Source: Saccharomycopsis fibuligera x Saccharomycopsis cf. fibuligera
Lineage: Eukaryota > Ascomycota > Saccharomycetes > Ascoideales > Saccharomycopsidaceae
Assembly (NCBI GenBank): GCA_001936135.1
Contig: CP012816.1
Span: 561,501 to 625,500, forward strand
Length of the DNA: 64,000 nucleotides
Direction: 5' to 3'
A program made the translations under genes and the position numbers. A model generated the notes under the pieces. It worked only from the letters and a program-made list of their open reading frames with translations. It had not been told where the DNA came from and did no database searches. Positions 28,571 to 38,321 of the stretch are shown piece by piece (position 1 is the first letter of the stretch; each line of letters begins with the position of its first letter).

Positions 28571-31552
28571 ATGAGCTCACCAAGTGATGAAGATAGAAAA
28601 GCCGCTATCAAGCGTGATAACGAGGACGAACTTGAAGACGAAATCAACGAAGACGAAATCAACGAAGACGAAATCAACGAAGACGAAGTTGAGAATGATT
28701 ACGACGATGACGACGACGATGAAGATGATGACGAGGATATTAGATCCAGTAAGAAGCGCCGCCGTAACAAGTTCATTGATGATATTGCCGAAGTTAGTGA
28801 AGATGAAGAGGAGGAAGATGAAGATGATGAAGAAGCTCAAAACTTTAGAGAGGAGTTTATTGCCCATGATGAGGTTGACGATGGGATACCAGAAAAACTC
28901 GACAGCAGAGTACACCAGAAGTTTGATCGTGCTCGTGAAAAGGAAAGAGATGAAGACATGGAAGCAATTGCCAGAGACTATAAGGAAAGGTATGGTAAGT
29001 CATCTCAAAGGTACAGAGGTGATAGAGTGATGGTTTCCCAGAAGCTTTTAATGCCTTCTGTTAACGATCCAAATATCTGGGCCATTAGATGTAGTCCAGG
29101 TAAAGAAAAAGATTTAATTAGACAAATCATGAAGAAAAAAGCCAGTTTGGAATTGACCAAAAACCCATTAGAAATTTTTTCTGCTTTTCAAAGAGATAAT
29201 TTCACTGGTTACATATACGTTGAAGCAAGGAAGATCGAAGCCGTGAATCAAGCTTTGAAAGGTTTGGTCAACATTTTGACTTCTAGAAGCAAATTGTTGG
29301 TACCGGTGGCAGAATATCCAGATTTATTGAGACCAACTAGATCCACAGATGTTGAAATTGTGCCTGGTATTTATGTGAGAATTAAAAGAGGTGTTTACAA
29401 AAACGACTTGGCAGTTGTTGAAGATATTAGTGAGAATGGTTTGGAAGTATTGTGTAAAGTGGTGCCAAGGTTGGATTATGGCAAAGGTGATGAATATGAC
29501 ATTAATGGTAAACGTAAAAGAGCTTCCAATAAAGTTAGGCCACAACCAAGACTTTTTAGCGAATTGGATGCTAAAAATTATGATATGAAGAACCCAATCA
29601 TCAAAGAAGGTCCAAACACTTTCAGATATAGAGGTGAACGTTATAGAGACGGTTTCCTTTACAAGGATTTCAAGATTCAATATTTGCAAACGAATGATGT
29701 CAGTCCATCTTTAGCAGAATTGTCCAGATTTAATATCAACGATGAAGGTATTGACTTGACTACAATCGCCCAGTCATTGAAACAATCCAACCAATCATCT
29801 ACCACTTTTCAACCTGGCGACAGAATAGAGGTGGTGAAAGGTGAACAAAGAGGCATCAAAGGTTTTGTTTCATCTGCTGAAAGAAAAGATGTTGTGAGTA
29901 TCAAAATTGAATCTAATGATAAAGACCTTAAGGATAGGGTTATTGAAATACCAGCATCCAGTATTAGAAAGATTTTCTCTACTGGTGACCATGTGAGAGT
30001 CATTCATGGTAAACATCTTGACGACACTGGCTTGGTGTTGGACGTCAGCAATCATCAAGTGACGTTAGTGTCTGACCAAACTCAAAAGGATATCACTGTG
30101 TTTTCCAACTACTTAATAAAATCGACGGATAGTAGCAGTAATAATCAAGTTGGCGAATATGAGTTACACGATTTGGTGCAGCTTAATTCTCAAGAATTTG
30201 GTATTATTATCAAGGCAGATAGAGAAATATTTTTGGTCTTGTGCCAGGATGGTAGAATTGTTACAGTGACACCATCGTCAATTTCTAATAAAATCACATT
30301 GCTTAGAGATCAAACTGTTGGTACTGATGCCAACGGGCTAGAAATTAAAGTTGGTGATACTGTCAAAGAAGTGGCTGGGGAACGCAGACAAGGGACAATA
30401 TTACATGTTTATAAATCTACATTATTTTTGAAATCTAGAACCATAGTAGAGAATAAGGGTGTGTTTGTGACCAACTCGTCCAATGTCACTACTATCTCTA
30501 CCAAAGGTACATTATCATCGGTGTTCAAGGCTCCTGACTTGACCAAGATGAATCCTAACTTACAAATCAAGAAAGATGGACCTGGCGGTGCTCCAGTGGC
30601 CAGAACAGTAGGCAGAGACAAATCTATTAACCAAAGAGTCACTGTTAACTCTGGGCCATACAAAACTTTGCAGGGTATAGTAAAGGACGCAAATGGAGAA
30701 ATTGCTCGTGTTGAATTGCATTCCAAGAGTAAAATCATTTCCATTGACAAGAAAAAGTTAAGTTTCCATAAGTCAAACGGTACGCTAGAGCCATATGAGA
30801 AGTGGGCAATGAGCAATTCGTTCGGCGGAAACGGCCCTAGATGGGGACAAGCTGGTGGTAACACTGGTGGAGCAACTCCTTCATACAGAAATAATGGTGG
30901 TGCGTCAAGTTATGGTGATGGCAACAAGAGCAGTTGGAGCAGTAGAGGCAAACAGGGTACTACAGGAAGCTGGTATGGTGGTGGCACTGCTTATGGCGGT
31001 GCTGGTGCTGGCGGCAGAACTGCTTACGGCGGAGCCACTGCTTATGGTGGTGGACGTACTCCAGCATTCGCTGGTTCCAAGACTCCAGCATGGTCTTCAG
31101 CTGCCAGTGGTGGTGGTTCTGGTGGCGCTAGTGCTTGGGGTGGTGGTGGAAGAAGTGCATATGGAGGTGGTAGTGCTTGGGGTGGCAACAAGAGCTCATA
31201 TGGTGGTGGTAGCGCCTGGGGTGGTGGAAGAAGCGCTTATGGTGGTGCCACGTCTTACGGTGGTGCAAGTGGTGCAGGTGGTGCTACTTCATATGGTGGC
31301 GCTACGTCGTACGGAGGGGCATCTGCCTGGAATCCAAATCACGATGACAACGACAATGATGATTATGACGTGAATGGTCATAATGATGATGACCATAACA
31401 GTGCACCAACTCCATGGAATGCTGCTCCTACACCGGGAGCACCAACTCCTGGTGGTGATTGGGCTGCTGAGACTCCGGCTGCTTATGACAGAGGTGCGCC
31501 AACTCCAGGAGGATACAATTATGACGACAATTATGATGCATATGACAATTAA
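28571..31552 (+). CDS. SPT5: Transcription elongation factor Spt5
   Basis: Spt5 forms DSIF with Spt4, clamps RNA polymerase II and I on DNA and recruits processing factors. The 993 residues begin with an acidic tail (about 1-110, including three tandem NEDEI units). The NGN domain follows (about 165-260, IWAIRCSPGKEKDLIRQIMKKK and FTGYIYVEARK), then several KOW motifs (EIVPGIYVRIKRGVYKNDLAVV; FQPGDRIEVVKGEQRGIKGFV; GDHVRVIHGKHLDDTGLV; ITVNSGPYKTLQGIV-like). The C-terminal repeat region (about 770-993) is Gly-rich with AYGG/AWGG units. It then changes to a proline/threonine part with PTPG motifs. Both halves are candidate Bur1/Cdk9 substrates by family knowledge. The ATG at 28571 starts the conserved acidic tail. 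Confidence 0.97.
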   Translation: MSSPSDEDRKAAIKRDNEDELEDEINEDEINEDEINEDEVENDYDDDDDDEDDDEDIRSSKKRRRNKFIDDIAEVSEDEEEEDEDDEEAQNFREEFIAHDEVDDGIPEKLDSRVHQKFDRAREKERDEDMEAIARDYKERYGKSSQRYRGDRVMVSQKLLMPSVNDPNIWAIRCSPGKEKDLIRQIMKKKASLELTKNPLEIFSAFQRDNFTGYIYVEARKIEAVNQALKGLVNILTSRSKLLVPVAEYPDLLRPTRSTDVEIVPGIYVRIKRGVYKNDLAVVEDISENGLEVLCKVVPRLDYGKGDEYDINGKRKRASNKVRPQPRLFSELDAKNYDMKNPIIKEGPNTFRYRGERYRDGFLYKDFKIQYLQTNDVSPSLAELSRFNINDEGIDLTTIAQSLKQSNQSSTTFQPGDRIEVVKGEQRGIKGFVSSAERKDVVSIKIESNDKDLKDRVIEIPASSIRKIFSTGDHVRVIHGKHLDDTGLVLDVSNHQVTLVSDQTQKDITVFSNYLIKSTDSSSNNQVGEYELHDLVQLNSQEFGIIIKADREIFLVLCQDGRIVTVTPSSISNKITLLRDQTVGTDANGLEIKVGDTVKEVAGERRQGTILHVYKSTLFLKSRTIVENKGVFVTNSSNVTTISTKGTLSSVFKAPDLTKMNPNLQIKKDGPGGAPVARTVGRDKSINQRVTVNSGPYKTLQGIVKDANGEIARVELHSKSKIISIDKKKLSFHKSNGTLEPYEKWAMSNSFGGNGPRWGQAGGNTGGATPSYRNNGGASSYGDGNKSSWSSRGKQGTTGSWYGGGTAYGGAGAGGRTAYGGATAYGGGRTPAFAGSKTPAWSSAASGGGSGGASAWGGGGRSAYGGGSAWGGNKSSYGGGSAWGGGRSAYGGATSYGGASGAGGATSYGGATSYGGASAWNPNHDDNDNDDYDVNGHNDDDHNSAPTPWNAAPTPGAPTPGGDWAAETPAAYDRGAPTPGGYNYDDNYDAYDN

Positions 31553-32817
31553 AGTTGTAATAAATGAAAAGCAGTTCAAGGTGCCAAAGTTTGCGTTGTA
31601 CCATTAAAACAAAGGAGTTTTAGTACTGATGAGAAGTATCCTTGAAATTGGGTTGATTGTACATCACCAGAACACACCCCTGTATTTTCTGTTAGTTTTT
31701 ATCGCGGTATTGCTTTTCTTATGGTTTGTATTGTTTATATATAATTCTGGTTTTATCTAGGAAAAAAAGTTGAAAAAAAGGAAAAGAATATTGTTTACTA
31801 CTATTTTAATTTATTTTTTTAAAAAGAGAAAAACCCTCAACATTGACTAGTTAATTTATTATTTTTTATGTACTCTATCTAGGTGATTAATAAACTTTAC
31901 TCCCTGATTAAATTCACTCGTATATGCGGAAATAGTGCTGCTAATTTACGTAGTAGCCTATAGTTCCACACCATGAGAAAAAGCGCTAATAATATCAACG
32001 CAAACATTGGCTTACTCTTACGCCGATACGGGGGCTAAGTCATTTTGGTTGAAGGTTGGCATGTGTTAACAAACGGGTGCTACGAGAAATAATGTAACTG
32101 TTCGTTCTCCCACCTGACAAATTATAACATTTAAGATTTCTAAAAAGCTCTCTCAATTACTAAATAAAGAGTGCTCTCCTTTATTGCAACTATACTAGCT
32201 GCTCTTTCTTATTTGTTTTATGGATTATATTAGTTCTATGGCTGTCGCGCTTCTTGACAATAAAGCTAAATGTAATCGTAATAACAAGGATGAAGATGGA
32301 GATAGAGATGATGAAAAATAGAGTAAACTTGCAGTTGAGAGGATTGCTTATACTGTTATAATTAAGCACAGTTTTACATTTTTCTTCCTTTTCAGGCATT
32401 GGGTTTTCAATAATTGTGGTTGTTAGTGTGTAGGTTAATGTATTTGTGTTTGATATCTTTTCCAAAAGTCTTCTGCCTTCTTATATGACTTGAGCATGAA
32501 AAGTCAATGACCATCTTTAAAAAAAAAAAATTCTTGGTGAGTATGTAAACCCAGATTGCTTGTAGTAACATAATAGTAATCAACTTCATCAGCTTAAATG
32601 TACTGTAAGTATGAAAGAAATGGACTATACATTTGACAATGAGTTTTACATTTTCTTCTTTGTTGTCCAAATCTTAAGCTTTTTTTTTTTTCTAAAAAAA
32701 TGTTAGATTCTTACCACTCTGCTGAATCATCTAAAGCATATCATATAATATATGGAGCTGGTGAATTATAAAATTTTAAAGCAAATATATTGATATAAAT
32801 AGACATAAATATCTTTG
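31553..32817. other. Convergent intergenic region SPT5/MCA1
   Basis: 1.27 kb of AT-rich DNA. The only candidate is a minus-strand frame of 69 codons from an ATG at 32399 down to 32190, predicted to have one hydrophobic segment (FTLFFIISISIFILVITI) followed by a basic tail. I do not recognise it and would not annotate it as a gene without transcript data. Confidence 0.4.
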
Positions 32818-34203
32818 TCACAAAATAAATTGAATATTGACATCAATAGGATGCGACGCAGATAATTGCGGTTTCTGACTATATCTCCCCGAAAGCTGTG
32901 CTCTCATATTGTTCAAAAGCGAAATGTACGATTGAACTGGCTGATTTGTAAGCACAGTTTTGAAAGCATATGACATAGCTCCCGTTGCGGAGCCGTTAAT
33001 ATTTGCATCTGCAGAAGTCTGGTTATCTTTACAACCAGAAATTGAAATAACATCAGCAGCAGAGGCTTTTAGCGACTTAATACGATCTCTTTCTTCTTTA
33101 CCTTTGTTACGACTAACTTTATCAAAAATGCTAGTGACAGATTTTATCGTTGCTTGAATGTTACCGGCAGCATATGCAGAAAGGGCAGCCACCCCATCTT
33201 GACCAAGATCTTTTAGCAAATTTGGCTCCTTCACCACCCCTTTCGTAGAGTAAATGTATGGCAAATCCAAAGCTGTTCCTGAATGACAAGAGTCAAAAAG
33301 GGCGGTCAAACGACACCCTGGTGGCAATTTTTTCACCATAATATCATGCATTAAATCATCTACGATAACACCGTTTTGCTTGAAGTCCGTTGGATAAATA
33401 GTGTTATCAAACCCATCCTCTTCATCACCATCCTCATCTTCTATAACGCCACCATGACCTGAAAAATGGAAAAAAAGCGAGTCATTAGGTCTAGCATCTT
33501 TGACAAGCCATTGCATAGCGCGAATCATGTTTGCTTTTGTAGGCACCCTTGCCATTTGTTGTTGGTCATCAGTGAGTACCACAATATCATCAGCAGAATA
33601 TCCATATCTTTGGGTAATAAACAGTTTCATGTTATAAACATCATTAATGCAGCCTTTCAACTCGATACGATTTCCTTGGCCAGCGTAGTTACAACCGATA
33701 AGCAAAGCTTTTTTACGACCAGAACAGTCGGAGTACTTAAATGTCAAATTTGTACCTTGACCAAATGATTGCTGCTGGGTTGGTAAATCTTTTGGTCGCT
33801 GAAAAGAAATTGTCTGGCCATTGTTTGGGTTGGTATAGCTGTACGAATGGTTACCCATATGCTGCTGGGCAGCAACGCCCGGTGGTGGGCCTGATGGCCT
33901 GGAGTAAGATGAGGCATGTGGAGCATGGGTAGTAGAACTATGGCCTGCAGGAAAAGATGATGGTGGTGGTCTGTTGTAAGAAGCGACACCCGGAGGTGGA
34001 GGTCTTGGCGGTCTATTGAACTGCGATGGCGGTGGTAATGGGGCACCACCATATGAGGAAGATTGAGCTGGGGGACCATTAAAGTAGGATGGCGGTGGCG
34101 GTGGGGCACTGCTGTATCCGTATCCATTAGCTGGAGGAAATGTAGGTGGTTGACCGTAGACAGGAGGGCGTCCGTAGTTATGATTACCTTGGCCTGGATA
34201 CAT
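32818..34203 (-). CDS. MCA1: Metacaspase Mca1 (Yca1)
   Basis: Mca1 is a calcium-dependent, Arg/Lys-specific clan CD cysteine peptidase involved in protein quality control and stress-related death in yeast. The 461 residues have a Pro/Gly/Tyr/Gln-rich prodomain (about 1-150, with PPPPP and YNRPPP motifs), as in type I metacaspases. The p20-like domain starts at KKALLIGCNYAGQ. The catalytic dyad is His250 (FHFSGHGG) and Cys306 (ALFDSCHSGT). The DEEDGFDNTIYPTDF calcium-site region is between them. The p10-like end DVISISGCKDNQTSAD and the C-terminus HPIDVNIQFIL are complete. S. cerevisiae Mca1 has 432 residues. Confidence 0.96.
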   Translation of the reverse strand: MYPGQGNHNYGRPPVYGQPPTFPPANGYGYSSAPPPPPSYFNGPPAQSSSYGGAPLPPPSQFNRPPRPPPPGVASYNRPPPSSFPAGHSSTTHAPHASSYSRPSGPPPGVAAQQHMGNHSYSYTNPNNGQTISFQRPKDLPTQQQSFGQGTNLTFKYSDCSGRKKALLIGCNYAGQGNRIELKGCINDVYNMKLFITQRYGYSADDIVVLTDDQQQMARVPTKANMIRAMQWLVKDARPNDSLFFHFSGHGGVIEDEDGDEEDGFDNTIYPTDFKQNGVIVDDLMHDIMVKKLPPGCRLTALFDSCHSGTALDLPYIYSTKGVVKEPNLLKDLGQDGVAALSAYAAGNIQATIKSVTSIFDKVSRNKGKEERDRIKSLKASAADVISISGCKDNQTSADANINGSATGAMSYAFKTVLTNQPVQSYISLLNNMRAQLSGRYSQKPQLSASHPIDVNIQFIL

Positions 34204-34953
34204 TTTTTAAGTCAGCTAGAGTTTCTTCAAGTGAGTATCGTTAAAATGGGCCCTATTTTGATGATGATCCGAGTGGTAATCAATGGTAGAAATTCGCTAA
34301 GGTCTGCTATAACAATGATGGAGATCCCGAACAGCGCGCGAAGTGGTTGTTGATGGTTATGTATGACTGTGCGTTGCCGTTAGACACTAAAAAAGGTGAT
34401 CCAACGATTTTGAGTGTTCTTGCATGGTATAGCTAGAGAGCTGTGAATAAGAATAAGAAAAAAAGAAGGAAGGGGTCTGGAAACTACTATTGATGACGCT
34501 TTCCGAGAAGGTGACTGTGGTAATAACTGTACCTATGTGCATTTATTTGTGGTGTAAGGGTGTCCCGCACTTCTGTTTCTACTTCTGTTTACGCCTCGTT
34601 TAAGCCTCAGTCATTTCCACCGGCAAATAAAATACTGTGCTATAGAATATGCCTTACAATACTGTGTAATTGACTATACTGTGTAATTGACTATACTGGT
34701 CTGATAGTAGCTATTTTCAGTTTTAATGACTGAAAACTACTCGTCTGGAAACACGCTGCGGAGCCTATCGCTAAGCGAGACATAAACCTTTCCGCTAAAG
34801 TGCATCACCACACATATCAAAATAGCCCCTTTCTTTGGTTTGTGAGTAAAGCCTTAAATCTTGTTATCAACAAACGATTGTCTTGAATGAAAGCAAACTG
34901 TTTGTATTTCCATGCGTTAACCAACATGTTTATTAAACGATATGTGCAAAAAA
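34204..34953. other. MCA1 upstream region to tRNA-Leu
   Basis: No gene seen. It includes the MCA1 promoter and a 17-bp direct tandem repeat (ACTGTGTAATTGACTAT, just over two copies) at about 34660-34697. Confidence 0.5.
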
Positions 34954-35067
34954 TGGACGCGATGAGGTTCGAACTCATGCCTCTTTCGAGACTCGATTTC
35001 TCAGCTGTTTAGCTGCAAGAGGTGTTACTCTTGAGTCGAGCGCCTTAGACCACTCGGCCACACGTCC
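34954..35067 (-). tRNA. tRNA-Leu(CAA) with intron
   Basis: Reading the minus strand, the acceptor GGACGTG pairs with CGCGTCC, followed by discriminator A. The D arm (TGGCCGAGTGGTCTAAGGC, containing the A box), the anticodon stem CTCGA/TCGAG, a variable arm (CTC..GAG) and the T arm ATGAG-TTCGAAC-CTCAT are all present. The anticodon is CAA, followed by an intron of about 30 nt beginning after position 37. Long variable arm and intron are as known for yeast tRNA-Leu(CAA). It decodes TTG. A CACGTG motif lies just upstream at 35070-35075. Confidence 0.93.
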
Positions 35068-36264
35068 AACACGTGATTGTTGTGTTTAAATAAGGGTTAG
35101 TTCTCTACTAAGTATTTTAAACACGTTTGTTATGGTTATTATCGTTATCGATGGGTATATCGGCTTATCGTTTATTCCGCCCATCTCTATATACACAAGT
35201 TAAAAGGAACACGTCGCCGACCTTTATACAAGATTTTCGACCTTCAAAGGCACCTTCTGACGGTTGTGAATACAGACTGATCAGGAATGCGAACACAACG
35301 AAGGAAATGTTCGCAACAGTGATATATCCATGTGCGGATGGAAGAACCTCATAGATATAATTAGTCAGTATTATCCCGTTTTGCCAGTTTCGTTTGGTAG
35401 CTACCCACTCAGTGAAACTTTTTTTTTACCTGTTGGCACAACAACAAAACAAAACAAAATAAGTGACGAGCATCGAGCTCTATAACAATAATATCAGGAG
35501 ATACAGACACGTAATGACCATAATTTTTGACAAATATGCGCTTACAGAATTTGTATTTACTACTATTTATAGTTCAACGCTAATATGTATTATTCAGTCT
35601 GATTATTATTTATATACGGTCTAACCCAATATTATTATATATTTTTTATTATTTAGTTATATTATAAATATAAGGCTTTTACATCTAAAACTAAGAATCC
35701 TGATATCTCAGCTTTTCGTAAATAACAATCATCATAAACTAAGAACACAAATATCTATCAAAATTATACAAATAAACTAAATCTCGAACTAATTCTAAAG
35801 GGGGCTCAATTTTCTGAATTTTCCGTATATAATTTCAACTAAATTATTTTTATTAACCCACTCGAGTAAGAAGCTTACGGAATACTGGCATCTCAGGGTT
35901 CATGTTTTTAGAGGTAAAAGCCTTGTATTTCCAATTCTAACTAACTAATAATAAATATATAAAAATATTGGGTTGGACCATGTATAAATACTAATCCGAC
36001 TGAATGTAAACTATACTAGATATTCACAATTAATATTCCTAAATACGGTAGCATGTCCAAGGAATTATTATGTACCACATATTAGTTTGTTTCATCCAGG
36101 TTTGTAGGCCTAGAATTCAATGTTCGTCATATTGTTTAACTGTATTCGGGTTTGTTGGTTTAGAACTCAACGTTCGTCAGAAGCTTACAAGAACCAAAAA
36201 TAAAAAAATACAGTGAGAAAAATTTAAGACACAATCTCGCTTTCATTTTAGCAAAAATTGAAAA
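35068..36264. other. Very AT-rich spacer between the two tRNA genes
   Basis: No protein gene. The middle holds a diverged long inverted repeat (35590-36010), and the right end holds short direct repeats resembling LTR-type sequence (36099-36181). Composition is much more AT-rich than the flanks. Confidence 0.6.
35590..36010. repeat. Diverged long inverted repeat (foldback) between tRNA genes
   Basis: The left arm, about 35590-35723, matches the reverse complement of the right arm, about 35873-36010, around a spacer of about 150 bp. Shared stretches include TCAGTCKGATTARTATTTAT, TCYAACCCAATATTWTTATA and AAGGCTTTTACMTCTAAAA, with scattered mismatches and small length differences. Two solo LTRs in opposite orientation, or a foldback-type element, would explain it. 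The position between tRNA genes favours the former. Confidence 0.7.
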
Positions 36265-36640
36265 CACCGAACCTGGGACTCGAACCCAGAATCTCCTGAT
36301 TAGAAGTCAGACGCCCTAACCAATTAGGCTAGCCCGGCTAAGATTATATAATCGTGTTTATTTCCACTATTTGTGCATCTTTGTCATAAGTTGCTTGCTT
36401 TTCTTTCAAAACTCTTTAAACTTCTTCTTGTCTTTCTCTAGCTAAATAGTGACGGTCATTTACAGAATACTGATATCTAATGGTTCATAGTTATCAGACT
36501 AGATACAGCACATATTAGCATTAAGCCATTCAGAGTATGAAGATGCTTTCTGTAACCACATAGAGGATTCTAGAAAGTATTTGAAAAGGCCATTCTGTGA
36601 CTGTATCTTTCGATCTGTTCTAGAACTCAATGTTCATCCT
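36099..36640. repeat. Short dispersed repeats resembling degenerate LTR fragments
   Basis: Three related copies of TTNTAGAAYTCAAYGTTCRTC lie at about 36099-36131, 36149-36181 and 36615-36640, the second preceded by TGTTGG, a common 5' start of yeast Ty-type LTRs. A further segment at about 36460-36490 (GAATACTGATATCT...GGTTCAT) matches one arm of the foldback at 35880-35902. No internal coding region remains. The family is unassigned, and I infer old, broken LTR remnants. Confidence 0.4.
36265..36338 (-). tRNA. tRNA-Arg(TCT)
   Basis: On the minus strand the 74-nt cloverleaf has acceptor GCCGGGC pairing with GTTCGGT (with G:U pairs) plus discriminator G. The D arm is GCCTAATTGGTTAGGGC, the anticodon arm TCTGACTTCTAATCAGG with anticodon TCT, and the T arm CTGGG-TTCGAGT-CCCAG. 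It has no intron and decodes AGA, the preferred arginine codon of the genes in this window. The anticodon arm is the same as in S. cerevisiae tRNA-Arg(TCT). Confidence 0.95.
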
Positions 36641-37049
36641 AAATCCATATGGTTGTATCATTATACAACAGATACTATTGTGGTGTAAAATAAGTGTGTT
36701 ACTACAGAATTACATTGAGCACTTTTACTGGAGTATTACGATTTGTTAGATTGGTATATCAGCTTGTCCAATTTCTAGTCTTATTTACTACATAGCTTTA
36801 AAATCTGTCTTGTAATATTATCACCAAAGGAGAACTGACGACACCATGTCAACTTTCACAGTCTCTTTACCGCTCAAAAGTTTAAATTTGGATCGAATTG
36901 CAAGGACATAGAAAGTTTAATCAACAAAATTATTAACTTTTCGATGAATTCACCTAAACGGCCCCAGTTGGTATTGTTGGATTAATATATATACGTCTGA
37001 TGTATGGTATCATTGCGTTTAAACATCGAAGGTATCCATTCTCCAGACC

Positions 37050-37088
<39 letters not shown>

Positions 37089-38321
37089 CAAGAAAATATT
37101 GAGGGTTGTTAAAAGAAGACTGAGAGTCGCCATCAATAAAGCTGGAAGTATTTTATTTGTGAATTTGGCATTAAGGACCTTTGGTAAACACAGTCTTGTT
37201 CTTTTTCATATTGAATGGAGTATGGTAGTGTTGATTAGGTGCCTTTGTTCATCAATATTATCAGAGCAAGGTGTCGTCGTTTATTGAGCCATATTATACA
37301 GATAATTAGAGATGTATGCATTCTGCGGGGCTTTCCATCTGTATATGTATCTTCCCGACATGAAAAAAAGATCATATATAGGCTCTAACAAAGTATACCT
37401 AGTTGATCTGGTACCTCTACAAATTTCCTAATAACGTATGAAGTTTGTGCTCTGATGAAGCTGCGGCACGCATTTCAAGCTAACCTGGTTAAAGCGGGCC
37501 GTGTGCTATAAATTCTGCTTATCCGTTTTTTTTTTTTTTTTTTTTTTGGTATTTAGATGTGTACTCAATATTGCGTTTGTCCATGTCCAGTGACAAATTA
37601 TGTTGTGTCATCGTGTTCAGGATCAGTTAAAAATTACGACAGTACTTACTTAAGTATAAGCAGCCCCTGGAGGCTAATTACGCACGCTAATGCATGGACG
37701 ACATTAGTATGCTCAGCGATCTTTTCAACTCTAAAGACCCTTATTTACCCTAACATCAACATGAGGCTTTGCTGTTGTGGTTCACCCTTCGATGATTTGA
37801 ATACATACCAATGATTTGTTTGCTATCAAATTATTACACAAACATGAGCTGGAAGCTTGGATATAGAACAAAAGAGCGTTCGCAGTGTTACAGTAAGTAA
37901 CTTCAGTTAGTCTTCTAATTTCCATTTTTGAGGGTTTTGACAAAATAAACAGAAATCCGGATTGTAAGCTTGTTATGCATAATTAAAAATTCAATAAATT
38001 AAACGGAAATTCTATTTGCTTCAATCTATGAGAAAAGTAGCAAGAAACTCTTTCCTTTTTTTTCTATTTTTGAAGATATGCATGGGGTCGTATCAGACAA
38101 GCCAGTGTTAAATATTACAGAGTCAGAAATGATACTTTTAAACCTGTGTTTCCTTAGCTCTTACAAGCAGCAATACAAAATATTCAGTGTTTTAAACTCA
38201 CTTCATTAAACAACGCAATCAATATAATCTATCGCACAAAGATAAAAACAGATAACGGAAACAACGTATACTATAGAACAAATTTTCAAAAACAAGCAAT
38301 TAATATTAATACACTTTATAC
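36339..38321. other. Gene-free region tRNA-Arg to ADH
   Basis: Nearly 2 kb without a supported gene. It contains a 29-base A-run (37055-37083) and a T-run (about 37527-37547). Small open frames at 37099 and 37557 have no resemblance to known proteins. The last few hundred bases are the ADH 3' region. Confidence 0.5.

Noticed and set aside
36153-36340. A complete solo LTR starting at TGTTGG
   Set aside because: I could not find a matching end before tRNA-Arg, so only fragments can be claimed.
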